Below, one piece after another: positions 1 to 7,056 of a stretch of 64,000 nt of DNA. The notes beneath the pieces were generated by a model. It did not search any database, was not told where the DNA came from, and saw only the letters and a program-made list of their open reading frames with translations. The first letter of the stretch is position 1, and the number at the start of each line of letters is the position of its first letter. The stretch covers positions 62,001 to 126,000 of the forward strand of contig ONCG01000001.1 in the NCBI GenBank assembly GCA_900316285.1, given 5' to 3'. The position numbers and the translations under genes were made by a program. Source of the stretch: an uncultured Prevotellaceae bacterium. Lineage in GTDB: Bacteria > Bacteroidota > Bacteroidia > Bacteroidales > Bacteroidaceae.

Positions 1-40
1 CTCTCAACATCTCAACCTCTCAACCTCTCAACATCTCATC
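1..40. repeat. CTCAAC linker repeats upstream of udk
   Basis: The first 40 bases are almost entirely CTCAAC(A/C)T words repeated at 7-10 bp spacing, running right up to the udk start codon. The same word is the linker of the mini-hairpin array at 53640-53830, but here no hairpins lie between the words. The left end is cut by the window. Confidence 0.7.
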
Positions 41-664
41 ATGGATAAAGTCACCATCATTGGAATCGCCGGCGGAACAGGATCCGGCAAGACAACAGTA
101 GTAAAGAAAATCGTCGAGGCGCTGCCGCCACACTATGTAGCAGTTGTTCCTCTCGACTCGTATTATAACGACACCACCGCACTCACCGACGAAGAGCGCA
201 AGGCCATTAACTTCGACCACCCCGACGCCTTCGACTGGAAGTTGCTCATTCGCCAGGTGAACGAGTTACGGCAGGGACAGGCCATCGAGCAACCCACCTA
301 TTCTTATATACTCTCCAACCGACTCCCCGATACCATCCATGTTGAGCCGAAGCCCGTCATCATCATTGAAGGCATCATGTCACTCATCAACAAACGACTG
401 CGCGACATGATGGACTTGAAGATTTTCGTCGACACCGATCCTGACGAGCGACTCATCCGCAACATACAACGTGACACCATCGACCGCGGCCGCACCGTGT
501 CGATGGTCGTCGACCGCTATCTTTCCGTCCTGAAGCCCATGCACGAGCAGTTCATCGAGCCCACTAAGCGCTTTGCCGACCTGATCATTCCTCAGGGTGG
601 CGAGAACAAGCGCGGCATCGCCATCCTCTGCAAGTACATTGAAGGTCTCATGCCGGCCGAATAA
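41..664 (+). CDS. udk: Uridine kinase
   Basis: 207 aa, the usual length for bacterial uridine kinases. It phosphorylates uridine and cytidine to UMP and CMP in cytosolic pyrimidine salvage. A P-loop (GGTGSGKTT) lies at about residues 10-18. It is followed by the nucleoside-binding stretch PLDSYYND, the INFDHPDAFDW segment and the lid-like RNIQRDTIDRGR motif, all characteristic of the family. The ATG at 41 puts the P-loop at its normal distance from the N-terminus. The upstream 40 bases are only CTCAAC-type repeats, so the promoter is not visible. A lipoprotein gene starts 22 nt downstream and may be co-transcribed. Assignment is firm from motifs; substrate preference between uridine and cytidine cannot be read. 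Confidence 0.95.
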   Translation: MDKVTIIGIAGGTGSGKTTVVKKIVEALPPHYVAVVPLDSYYNDTTALTDEERKAINFDHPDAFDWKLLIRQVNELRQGQAIEQPTYSYILSNRLPDTIHVEPKPVIIIEGIMSLINKRLRDMMDLKIFVDTDPDERLIRNIQRDTIDRGRTVSMVVDRYLSVLKPMHEQFIEPTKRFADLIIPQGGENKRGIAILCKYIEGLMPAE

Positions 665-686
665 CTCTCATCGACAACCACACAAC

Positions 687-1535
687 ATGAAACGAACGAA
701 AGCAATCTTCGCCGCATGGGGGCTCATAGCACTCATGGCAGCCTGCGTGCAGAAAGAATCAGAAAAGCCTCTACCCGACCCCACCTCCGAAGGGAAGCTC
801 AACCGCGAACAGTTGCTCGAGGGCGACAGCACCATCTACGGACTGGCCTGCGAGGGCTGCAACGACTCGGTGGTGATCCTGCTGCCGGGCGACGGTAGTG
901 ACCCTATCACCTACAACATCATCGATGCTCATCGCCACAATCGCGTGATGGGACGTCTGAAGGTGGGCGACTGGATTGGTCTGATGCGCAACCCCACCGA
1001 TTCCACGGTTGCCGACTTTGTGCTAAACCTCGATGAGCTGAAGGGGACGTGGTGCTATGTGGTGATGCCAAAATGGCGCGATGCCACCAACATGACGCCA
1101 CAGGCACAAGCCATCCTCGAAGAGTCGATGCCCGACTCGGTGAAGAAAGAGTTCTTCGTACCGCGTGAATACGGATTCTCGCTGAAACGCCAGTGGACGG
1201 CCCAGAGTGTGGGCTACGTGCGCAAATCGCCGCTTGAAGACCAGAGTCCAGTGGTCTATCCACGACTGCTCTACTTCACCGAATGGCACATCCTGAACTG
1301 TCGACTCGTGATGACCAGCCGCGAATACCAGAAGAAGGATGATTCTGAGGAGATGGAACTGGCAGGCTACCGCAACGACACCTGCGACGTCGTGTTCCTT
1401 TCCGGCGACTCGCTGGTTCTCGCAAGCGACGGTGAGAGTCGCGGCTACTATCGTCGCACCAATGTTGCCGACATCAATAAGGAGGCACGCCAGAAAGCTG
1501 CCGAGCAGCAGAAGCGCGCCCTTCAGGAGCGATGA
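687..1535 (+). CDS. Putative lipoprotein of unknown function
   Basis: 282 aa from the ATG at 687. This start was chosen over an in-frame upstream one because it opens a clear lipoprotein signal: basic MKRTK, a hydrophobic core, then lipobox LMAAC with Cys20 as the lipidation site. The mature protein is expected on the outer or inner membrane facing the periplasm. After the signal come a CEGCND segment, a GRLKVGDWIGLM segment resembling a small beta-barrel fold, and a charged Gln/Ala-rich tail (KAAEQQKRALQER). I do not recognise a named family. It starts 22 nt after udk and could share its transcript. A palindromic repeat and a terminator-like hairpin follow. Confidence 0.8.
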   Translation: MKRTKAIFAAWGLIALMAACVQKESEKPLPDPTSEGKLNREQLLEGDSTIYGLACEGCNDSVVILLPGDGSDPITYNIIDAHRHNRVMGRLKVGDWIGLMRNPTDSTVADFVLNLDELKGTWCYVVMPKWRDATNMTPQAQAILEESMPDSVKKEFFVPREYGFSLKRQWTAQSVGYVRKSPLEDQSPVVYPRLLYFTEWHILNCRLVMTSREYQKKDDSEEMELAGYRNDTCDVVFLSGDSLVLASDGESRGYYRRTNVADINKEARQKAAEQQKRALQER

Positions 1536-1599
1536 GGGAAAAAGAACGGCCGGCCGGAATAAAAACATACCGATTGTAAGGAATAAAAACAGCCTGAAA

Positions 1600-1674
1600 A
1601 TGTAGGGACGCGGCGTGCCGCGTTATTGGATTTAGCTTCCCCTTCCAGTAACGAGGCACGCCGCGTCCCTACAT
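1600..1674. repeat. GTAGGGACGCGGCG palindromic element, copy 1
   Basis: About 75 bp bounded by inverted ends TGTAGGGACGCGGCGTGCCG and its complement. Its interior is the reverse complement of the copy at 10633-10707, so the two are the same element in opposite orientation. It lies just downstream of the lipoprotein gene. The flank at 1681-1702 carries a variant of the (T)TATATACTTTTTG motif also found beside copies 2 and 4. Confidence 0.85.
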
Positions 1675-1707
1675 GTAAGGGTCAAAAAAACATATAACCA
1701 ACAAAAA

Positions 1708-1737
1708 ATCGGGAGTATCTTCCCAGACACTCCCGAT
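1708..1737. terminator. Stem-loop, probable terminator
   Basis: A perfect 9-bp stem, ATCGGGAGT / ACTCCCGAT, with a 12-nt loop. Nearby A- and T-rich tracts lie on both sides. It sits between the plus-strand lipoprotein and the minus-strand EamA gene, so it may serve either strand. Confidence 0.5.
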
Positions 1738-1789
1738 CTTAAATGAAAAAATTTTATTAACATAAAAAAACAATCAGTATAGAGTATCA

Positions 1790-1982
1790 CTACTCCCAAG
1801 GGAAGGAGGCAACAGAAGCCGCTATTCCCCCGTATGATAGGGAAGCTCTTCTGGAGCCTTTTCGCAAGCCCGAAGGCTGCTTGAAACAGCGCTTTTGCAG
1901 TGCTTTCCGATGTCTCTTCAACGGTGCTTTCAGCAAACGACGTATGTTTCCGGCTGCAAAATTAGTAAATCTTTTTGACATC
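1790..1982 (-). other. Possible small basic protein (uncertain)
   Basis: A 63-codon minus-strand frame starts at an ATG at 1982 (MSKRFTNFAAGNIRR...). It overlaps a TAATTTTG promoter-like word and is rich in Lys/Arg. A second frame over the same stretch (KALFQAAFGLAKRLQKSF, then GFCCLLPLGVVILY) also looks protein-like but has no start, which would fit a frameshifted remnant. The remainder of the 1536-2003 gap holds the repeat and stem-loop listed separately. Weak support; it could be non-coding. Confidence 0.25.
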
Positions 1983-2003
1983 TGCAAGAAAAAAAGCAGA
2001 AAT

Positions 2004-3002
2004 CTACAGCAAGAAAAATAAAGAAACGCCGACACACGAGATGGCAGCACCGAGTACGGCTCGCATGGTGACGGGTTGATGGAACAACCAACGCGATGGC
2101 AACAGGATGAGAATAGGCGTCGTAGCCATCAGCGTGGAGGCGATGCCGGCTGCTGTGTGTTGCACCGCCATCAGCGAAAGACCCACACCGATAAACGGTC
2201 CTGAAAGCACGGTAATCAGCATGGCCAGAACGGCACGACGGTCGCCCAGCGAACTCATCAATGAAGGTCGGGGCCGCTCAGCAAGTGGATGGTCGGTGGA
2301 GAGTCCCACACTACGCACCGACCGTTTCTTTCCCCACTCTCTCATCGCCATCAGCCACAGCCATGTGCAGACGAGTCCGGCGATGCAACGGATGAGGTTG
2401 CTACCGAAGGGAACATAGTTGCTAATGTCGGCCAGTCGTTCTGCAGGCAGGGCAGCCGTATAATAATCGATGCCAATCTTGCTCATCACCAACCCGAAGC
2501 CCTGTCCCAATGCGGCACCGAGCCCATAGAGGATGCCACGTCGCGGCAATGGCTGTCCGTCTTCCGTACCGCTCTTGTCGCTCACGGCCACAGCGATTCC
2601 CGCCAGCGTGACTACCATCGCGAGTAGCGAATGCCACGAGAGCGTCTGTCCAATCATCGTCCAGGCAAAAAAGGCGGTGAAAGCTGGTGCAAGTGTCATG
2701 AAGAGTTGGCCGAAGCGCGAACCCATCACGACATAGCTATTGAAGAGACACCAGTCGCCGAGGAAGTATCCCACGAGTCCGCTACCCAACAGCCACGCCC
2801 AGGCTTGCCAACCGGCTTCGAGGGGCAACGGCTTTCCTGTGGCCACCCACATCAGCACTACCGAGAACAATAGTGCCAAGACCATGCGCCAGAAGTTAAG
2901 CACAAGCACTCCCATGCGCTTGCTCGCGATTTCGCTCGAGAGTGCAGACACCGTCCAAAGTGCCGCCACACACAGCGATATGATCTCTCCGAAGTACATC
3001 AT
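2004..3002 (-). CDS. EamA/DMT-family inner-membrane exporter
   Basis: About 332 aa from an ATG at 3002 (a second ATG lies at 2999). A frame extending to 3011 would need a TTG start. About ten hydrophobic segments are visible, arranged as two related halves, as in EamA drug/metabolite transporters: N-terminal SLCVAALWTVSALSSEI, later LSGPFIGVGLSLMAVQHT and TTPILILLPSRWLF. Such proteins export small metabolites across the inner membrane; the substrate cannot be inferred. A hydrophilic insert around residues 225-250 (KKRSVRS...PLAERPRPS) separates the halves and may contain repeat-derived sequence. The gene is monocistronic, convergent with the lipoprotein gene and divergent from the PL11 gene. 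Confidence 0.85.
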   Translation of the reverse strand: MMYFGEIISLCVAALWTVSALSSEIASKRMGVLVLNFWRMVLALLFSVVLMWVATGKPLPLEAGWQAWAWLLGSGLVGYFLGDWCLFNSYVVMGSRFGQLFMTLAPAFTAFFAWTMIGQTLSWHSLLAMVVTLAGIAVAVSDKSGTEDGQPLPRRGILYGLGAALGQGFGLVMSKIGIDYYTAALPAERLADISNYVPFGSNLIRCIAGLVCTWLWLMAMREWGKKRSVRSVGLSTDHPLAERPRPSLMSSLGDRRAVLAMLITVLSGPFIGVGLSLMAVQHTAAGIASTLMATTPILILLPSRWLFHQPVTMRAVLGAAISCVGVSLFFLL

Positions 3003-3156
3003 TACTTTCAACTATTATCATAATGAACGCGCAGCGTTAGAAGCCGACCGTTCACGTGGGCAAAGTTACGAAGAAAAACTGAAATCGGCGAACAATTCTC
3101 TAAGATTCATGCAAGAACCAGATATTTTTGGTGGTTATATACTTTTTGGTCCTCAC

Positions 3157-3271
3157 ATGTAGGGGACGCGACGTGTCGCGTTCTTTCTCCACTTCGTTCT
3201 GAAAGCGGCATAGCCGAGCGGCTGGAGTGGGAAAAGCTAATTCCATAACGCGGCACGCCGCGTCCCTACAT
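3157..3271. repeat. GTAGGGACGCG palindromic element, copy 2 (long form)
   Basis: About 115 bp with the same inverted ends as copy 1. It carries an extra interior segment at 3195-3230 whose complement reads CGCTCGGCtatGCCGCTTTC, the same cassette found in rsgA, the ATP-grasp gene and the DegT gene. A TTATATACTTTTTGGTC motif precedes it at 3136. This accounts for most of the 3012-3318 gap between the EamA gene and the PL11 promoter. Confidence 0.85.
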
Positions 3272-3318
3272 TTTCTTTGTGAAAATACTCCGTCTCGGTA
3301 AAAAAAAGAAATAGTTTC

Positions 3319-3349
3319 TTTGTTTTGCCCTTGACTTTTCGTATCTTTG
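3319..3349 (+). promoter_or_regulatory. Bacteroidetes-type promoter of the PL11 gene
   Basis: TTTG at 3319-3322, a 19-nt spacer and TATCTTTG at 3342-3349 give a perfect match to the phylum consensus, 25 nt before the start codon. The whole region from the A-rich tract at about 3301 to 3349 closely resembles the GH89 promoter (6979-7026), which suggests shared control. Confidence 0.85.
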
Positions 3350-3373
3350 CAACGACAAAAAAGACTCTGACTC

Positions 3374-5515
3374 ATGAAACTACCTCAAACCATCCTTTTA
3401 GCATTAAGCCTCGTGTTTGGAGCAAGCCAAACATCAGCTCAGACCAACAACCTCAACGAGCGCGCCCTCTGGGCAAGCATCAACGGAGCCAAGAATGCTT
3501 CGCTGGGCGACTACCAGCAACACACAGGAAAGGTACTCGTTAGCTGGCGCATGCTGCCCGGCGACGATGCAACGACGGGGTTCGACCTATATCGTCGAAC
3601 GGGCAACGGCAAGGAAAGCCGCATCGCCTCGAACATCAAGAACCGCACCTGCTTTCAAGACGGCTCAGCCAGCACCTCTGCCGACAACCACTATCGCCTG
3701 ACCTATGCCGGCAGTAGCGACACCCTCTCCACGTTCACACTGAAGCGTGCGCAGGTGAGCGGCGGCCAGCCGTACATCAGCATCCCGCTGAAGGACACGA
3801 AGGATGTGTATGAGAACACCTCTAAGATTGTCTACACGGCCAACGATGTGAGCATAGGCGACCTCGACGGCGATGGAGAGTTTGAAATCATCGTGAAACG
3901 ACTGCAGAGCGAGAAAGACGCTAATGGCAACATCATCAGCGACGGCTCGGGAGCCAGCTACTCGCAGAAGGACTGTCTCTGGGCTGTTATCTGGGATGCC
4001 TACAAGCTCGATGGCACTTTGCTCTGGCGCATCAAGGGCGGACCTGGCATCATTCTGGGCAACTCGTCGAGCTTCGCCGTTGCCGACTTCGATGGTGACG
4101 GCTGTGCCGAGATGGCCATCCGCACTTGCGAAGGCACGGTGTTTGGCGACGGCCAGCAGATTGAAGACACCAATGGCGACGGCAAGATCGACTATCGCAC
4201 GTGGGGAAACCAGACCAGTAGCAGCCCTGGATGGGTGGACCACTACAACTCTGCTGGTCCTGAGTTCATCTCCATCATCGACGGACGCACAGGTCGCGAG
4301 CTGGCACGCGACAACTTCATCAACCGCGAAACATCTGAATCGTGGGGCGACAGCTACTGGAAACGAGCCTGCTCGTTCCGTGTGGGCGTAGGCTGCTTCG
4401 ACGAAACGGGGCTGCCGTCGGTGGTGTTTGGACGCGGCGTGTATGGTCATAGCGTCATCGAAGCATGGGACTGGCGCGACGGTAAGCTCACCCGCCGTTG
4501 GCGCTTCGACACCAACGACGGCCGGAAGGGCAAGGACGGCAAGCGACATTCCACCTACGCCTCGCAGGGCAACCACTCTCTGAACGTTGCCGACCTCGAC
4601 GGCGATGGTCTCGACGAGGTGATGTATGGCTCGATGGCTGTCGACGACGACGGCTTCGGACTGTGGAACACACAGCTGGGCCACGGCGATGCCAACCACG
4701 TGGGTAAGTTCCTGCCCGACCGCGAGGGACTGCAGATGTTCCATTGTCTGGAAACGGGTAAGACGATGGTGGCCCTTCACGATGCCCGCAACGGAAAGGT
4801 CATCTGGAAGAAGGACGGCTCGAGCGACAACGACATGGGTCGCTGCATGGTCGCCGACCTCTCGCCCGCCACACCAGGTTGCGAGTTCTACTACTACAAG
4901 AGCGACCTCTTCGACCAGAATGGCAACGCCACCAACATCAGCACGTCGAAGGATTGGAAGCTGGGCTTCGCCGCTGGCGTGTGGTTCGATGGTTCGCTGA
5001 GCCGCCAGGGACTGAACGAGGAAGGCATTGTCCATAGCGTTCCCAACGGACGCACATTCACCATGTGGCGCTACAGCATGTCGATGATCAACGGCACCAA
5101 GGGCAATCCCTCATGGTACGGCGACCTGGTGGGCGACTGGCGCGAGGAAATCATCCTGCCCGATGCCACAAAGCTTGTCGACCTGAAGATTTTCTCCACT
5201 TGGTATCCCACGACTCACAAATTCCCGTGGCTGATGACCGACCATTGCTACTGGATGAGTGCCCTCAACCAGAACATCGGCTACAACCAGCCCACCAATC
5301 TGGGTTACTATCTGGGCAGCGACATCAAGAACGACGCCGACACATGGGCCGAGGCCGAAAAGGTGCAGAATCGAAACATCGTGACTGACATCCAGTCGGT
5401 CACGACTACTTCACGCAAAGCCGATGACGGCTGCTATAACCTGATGGGACAGAAGGTGTCGCCCACCCAACGCGGCATCTACATCCGCAACGGAAAGAAA
5501 ATCGTGGTGAGATAA
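3374..5515 (+). CDS. Secreted rhamnogalacturonan lyase, PL11 family
   Basis: 713 aa. A signal peptide (MKLPQTILLALSLVFGASQTSAQ) is followed by the PL11 architecture: an N-terminal Ig-like domain, then a beta-propeller-like catalytic region with repeated acidic calcium loops (DLDGDGEFE, DFDGDGCAE, DTNGDGKID, DLDGDGLDE). PL11 enzymes cleave the rhamnose-galacturonate backbone of rhamnogalacturonan I by beta-elimination. The last 30 residues (CYNLMGQKVSPTQRGIYIRN, then a GKK tail) resemble short C-terminal export tails of Bacteroidetes secreted enzymes. Length matches the family. The gene stands alone behind its own promoter and is followed by a strong hairpin. Family assignment is confident; substrate is inferred from the family only. 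Confidence 0.9.
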   Translation: MKLPQTILLALSLVFGASQTSAQTNNLNERALWASINGAKNASLGDYQQHTGKVLVSWRMLPGDDATTGFDLYRRTGNGKESRIASNIKNRTCFQDGSASTSADNHYRLTYAGSSDTLSTFTLKRAQVSGGQPYISIPLKDTKDVYENTSKIVYTANDVSIGDLDGDGEFEIIVKRLQSEKDANGNIISDGSGASYSQKDCLWAVIWDAYKLDGTLLWRIKGGPGIILGNSSSFAVADFDGDGCAEMAIRTCEGTVFGDGQQIEDTNGDGKIDYRTWGNQTSSSPGWVDHYNSAGPEFISIIDGRTGRELARDNFINRETSESWGDSYWKRACSFRVGVGCFDETGLPSVVFGRGVYGHSVIEAWDWRDGKLTRRWRFDTNDGRKGKDGKRHSTYASQGNHSLNVADLDGDGLDEVMYGSMAVDDDGFGLWNTQLGHGDANHVGKFLPDREGLQMFHCLETGKTMVALHDARNGKVIWKKDGSSDNDMGRCMVADLSPATPGCEFYYYKSDLFDQNGNATNISTSKDWKLGFAAGVWFDGSLSRQGLNEEGIVHSVPNGRTFTMWRYSMSMINGTKGNPSWYGDLVGDWREEIILPDATKLVDLKIFSTWYPTTHKFPWLMTDHCYWMSALNQNIGYNQPTNLGYYLGSDIKNDADTWAEAEKVQNRNIVTDIQSVTTTSRKADDGCYNLMGQKVSPTQRGIYIRNGKKIVVR

Positions 5516-5536
5516 TTCTGCACCACCAAGCTGCCT

Positions 5537-5568
5537 GTAGTCCCCTCCTTCTGGAAGGAGGGGACTAC
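5537..5568. terminator. Perfect 15-bp hairpin after the PL11 gene
   Basis: GTAGTCCCCTCCTTC, a 2-base loop, then the exact complement. It begins 22 nt after the PL11 stop and lies between convergent genes. It belongs to the CCCTCC/GGAGGG repeat family seen elsewhere in the window and may act as a bidirectional terminator. Confidence 0.6.
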
Positions 5569-5604
5569 TAAATGACTCCTTTCTCTATTTAAGCACACCT
5601 TCTA

Positions 5605-6039
5605 TTAATGAAGCCGGCTGTCGCGGCAGGAGCGCATGACGCGACGCTCCCAACCGCTCATCTCTGGCTTCCCCAGCCGCCGCCAGAGGTCGTCGATGCG
5701 GCGACCTAACTCACGGCACTCGTCCACCGACGCCACCGAGTGGAACGACACATGGCAGGGCGAACAGCCCGGTGCCTGCGGCACATAGACCCACTCGTGG
5801 TCTGTGGCCTCAATCATGCGAATGGTACTCGTCCACACGCGCAGCGCCTGTCGCGGATAGCCAGCCCCCACGCACAGGTCGCCAAGCAGCAGGGCCTGCT
5901 GCGCCTTCACACGCGGACTCTTCGCCCGGCGAATGGCTTGAAGGCCCTGATGAACCACTTCGCCCAGCAGCTGGGCATTCATACTCACTACACCCTTCTC
6001 CGGGGTGCATCTGCAAACACAAACATAATACTTAGTCAT
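5605..6039 (-). CDS. Hypothetical protein, 144 aa
   Basis: I do not recognise this protein. It starts at an ATG at 6039, or at a second ATG at 5982 giving a shorter form beginning MNAQLLGE. It is helix-rich and Arg-rich, with a TPR-like stretch (QQALLLGDLCVGAGYPRQAL) in the middle and several Cys residues (CVCRC near the start, CSPCH in the centre). No signal peptide is evident. A plus-strand frame covers the same region, but the minus frame has the more protein-like composition. It is convergent with the PL11 gene. Confidence 0.5.
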   Translation of the reverse strand: MTKYYVCVCRCTPEKGVVSMNAQLLGEVVHQGLQAIRRAKSPRVKAQQALLLGDLCVGAGYPRQALRVWTSTIRMIEATDHEWVYVPQAPGCSPCHVSFHSVASVDECRELGRRIDDLWRRLGKPEMSGWERRVMRSCRDSRLH

Positions 6040-6347
6040 AAGCCTGAAAAGATTACAATAAATGAAAGAACGCTTTCGCGAAATCCAATGAGCAGAATTG
6101 ATTCAAGCATCATTCTGCCTTGGCGAGAGAAGGTCGGACCGAAGTCCAACAATTGTTCGTACTCTTCAGGACTATGTATACAAAAAGATACAACAATCCC
6201 TCCGAGTGCCACTTCGCGTGGCCCGCAATGAGTTCTTGTTGTATCTTTTCGGCGGCAAATTTACGAACTTTCCCCATAAACGCCAAATGTTTTGGGAAAT
6301 ATTTTTATCGATTGATACCAATTCGGTCGTTAAAGAATCATTGATTC

Positions 6348-6457
6348 ATGTAGGGACGCGGCGTGCCGCGTTCTGGAGCAGGTTGGGCAAATCAAGAGAG
6401 TCGCGTTACTTGTTGTTGCTTTCACCCTCCAGAACGCGGCACGCCGCGTCCCTACAT
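6348..6457. repeat. GTAGGGACGCGGCG palindromic element, copy 3
   Basis: About 110 bp with the same inverted ends as copies 1, 2 and 4, but a different interior (6383-6430). It lies in the 6040-7056 gap. Between 6040 and 6347 I see no gene or clear element. Confidence 0.85.
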
Positions 6458-6525
6458 CATATTCGCCTTATGACCTGCTTTGAGCTGATAAAGAAACCGC
6501 TATTGGCTTCTCGCTGATTCCCTGC

Positions 6526-6569
6526 ATTGCTTTCGTATGTCAGAATCATTGCTTTCGTATGTCGGGAGC
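6526..6569. repeat. Two 22-bp tandem repeats (ATTGCTTTCGTATGTC)
   Basis: The 16-base core is identical at 6526-6541 and 6548-6563, an exact 22-bp step with a 6-bp variable filler. A degenerate relative (ATTGGCTTCTCG) precedes it at 6502. Confidence 0.8.
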
Positions 6570-6629
6570 AATGCCCTGCTTTTGTGTTTTAACTTGATTC
6601 ATTTGACAAATTAAATTGAATTGAAAAGT

Positions 6630-6754
6630 AAATTAAGTTAATTTAATCAGTAAATTAAGTTATTTTATTCAGCAAATTAAGTTAATTTACTGAGCAATTT
6701 AAGTTAATTTACTATGCAAATTAAGTTAATTTACCACACAAATTAAGTTAATTT
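6630..6754. repeat. Six 22-bp-phased palindromes (AAATTAAGTTAATTT)
   Basis: A 15-base palindrome starts at 6630, 6652, 6674, 6696, 6718 and 6740, giving an exact 22-bp period. Four copies are perfect; the copies at 6652 and 6696 each carry a single change. The 7-bp spacers differ (aatcagt, attcagc, actgagc, actatgc, accacac). The array is about 300 bp upstream of the GH89 start. Confidence 0.9.
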
Positions 6755-6835
6755 ACTTTTTGATATGTATGCTCTTGATAATCAAGCACATAGAGATAGG
6801 GCAACAAAAGGCATCGAATAGGAAGACGAAAGGGC

Positions 6836-6901
6836 GTATCTGGAAAAGATGAGAAGGGTATCCAGCGAACGCGAGGGGGGTATCTAGCGAACGAGAAAGA
6901 T
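6836..6901. repeat. Three 22-bp tandem repeats (GTATCTAGCGAACG)
   Basis: Units begin at 6836, 6858 and 6880, again exactly 22 bp apart. The second and third share GTATCYAGCGAACG; the first diverges after GTATCT. This is the third distinct 22-bp array in the same intergenic region. Confidence 0.8.
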
Positions 6902-6995
6902 CACATCTGCAGATGAAGAACCAGTCCCAATCTTGCATCTTTGCATTCAACAAGTGCGAAAAAGATTCTTATCAGCAAAAAAAGAAGCAAGTTTC

Positions 6996-7026
6996 TTTGT
7001 TATGCGCTCTACTTTTTGTACCTTTG
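6996..7026 (+). promoter_or_regulatory. Bacteroidetes-type promoter of the GH89 gene
   Basis: TTTG at 6996-6999, a 19-nt spacer and TACCTTTG at 7019-7026, 31 nt before the start codon. It shares the AAAAAAAGAA..AGTTTCTTTGTT.TGC context with the PL11 promoter at 3301-3349. Confidence 0.85.
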
Positions 7027-7056
7027 TCCTCAGAAAACTAGAATCATTACAAAGTC

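Noticed and set aside
3665-5035. 456-codon minus-strand open frame opposite the PL11 gene
   Set aside because: It mirrors the codon bias of a clear lyase gene with signal peptide and calcium loops; its translation shows no domain or signal.
6630-6754. CRISPR array or replication origin iterons
   Set aside because: Spacers of 7 bp are too short for CRISPR. No replication gene or DnaA boxes are seen, so an origin is not supported, though the iteron-like geometry is kept as a finding.
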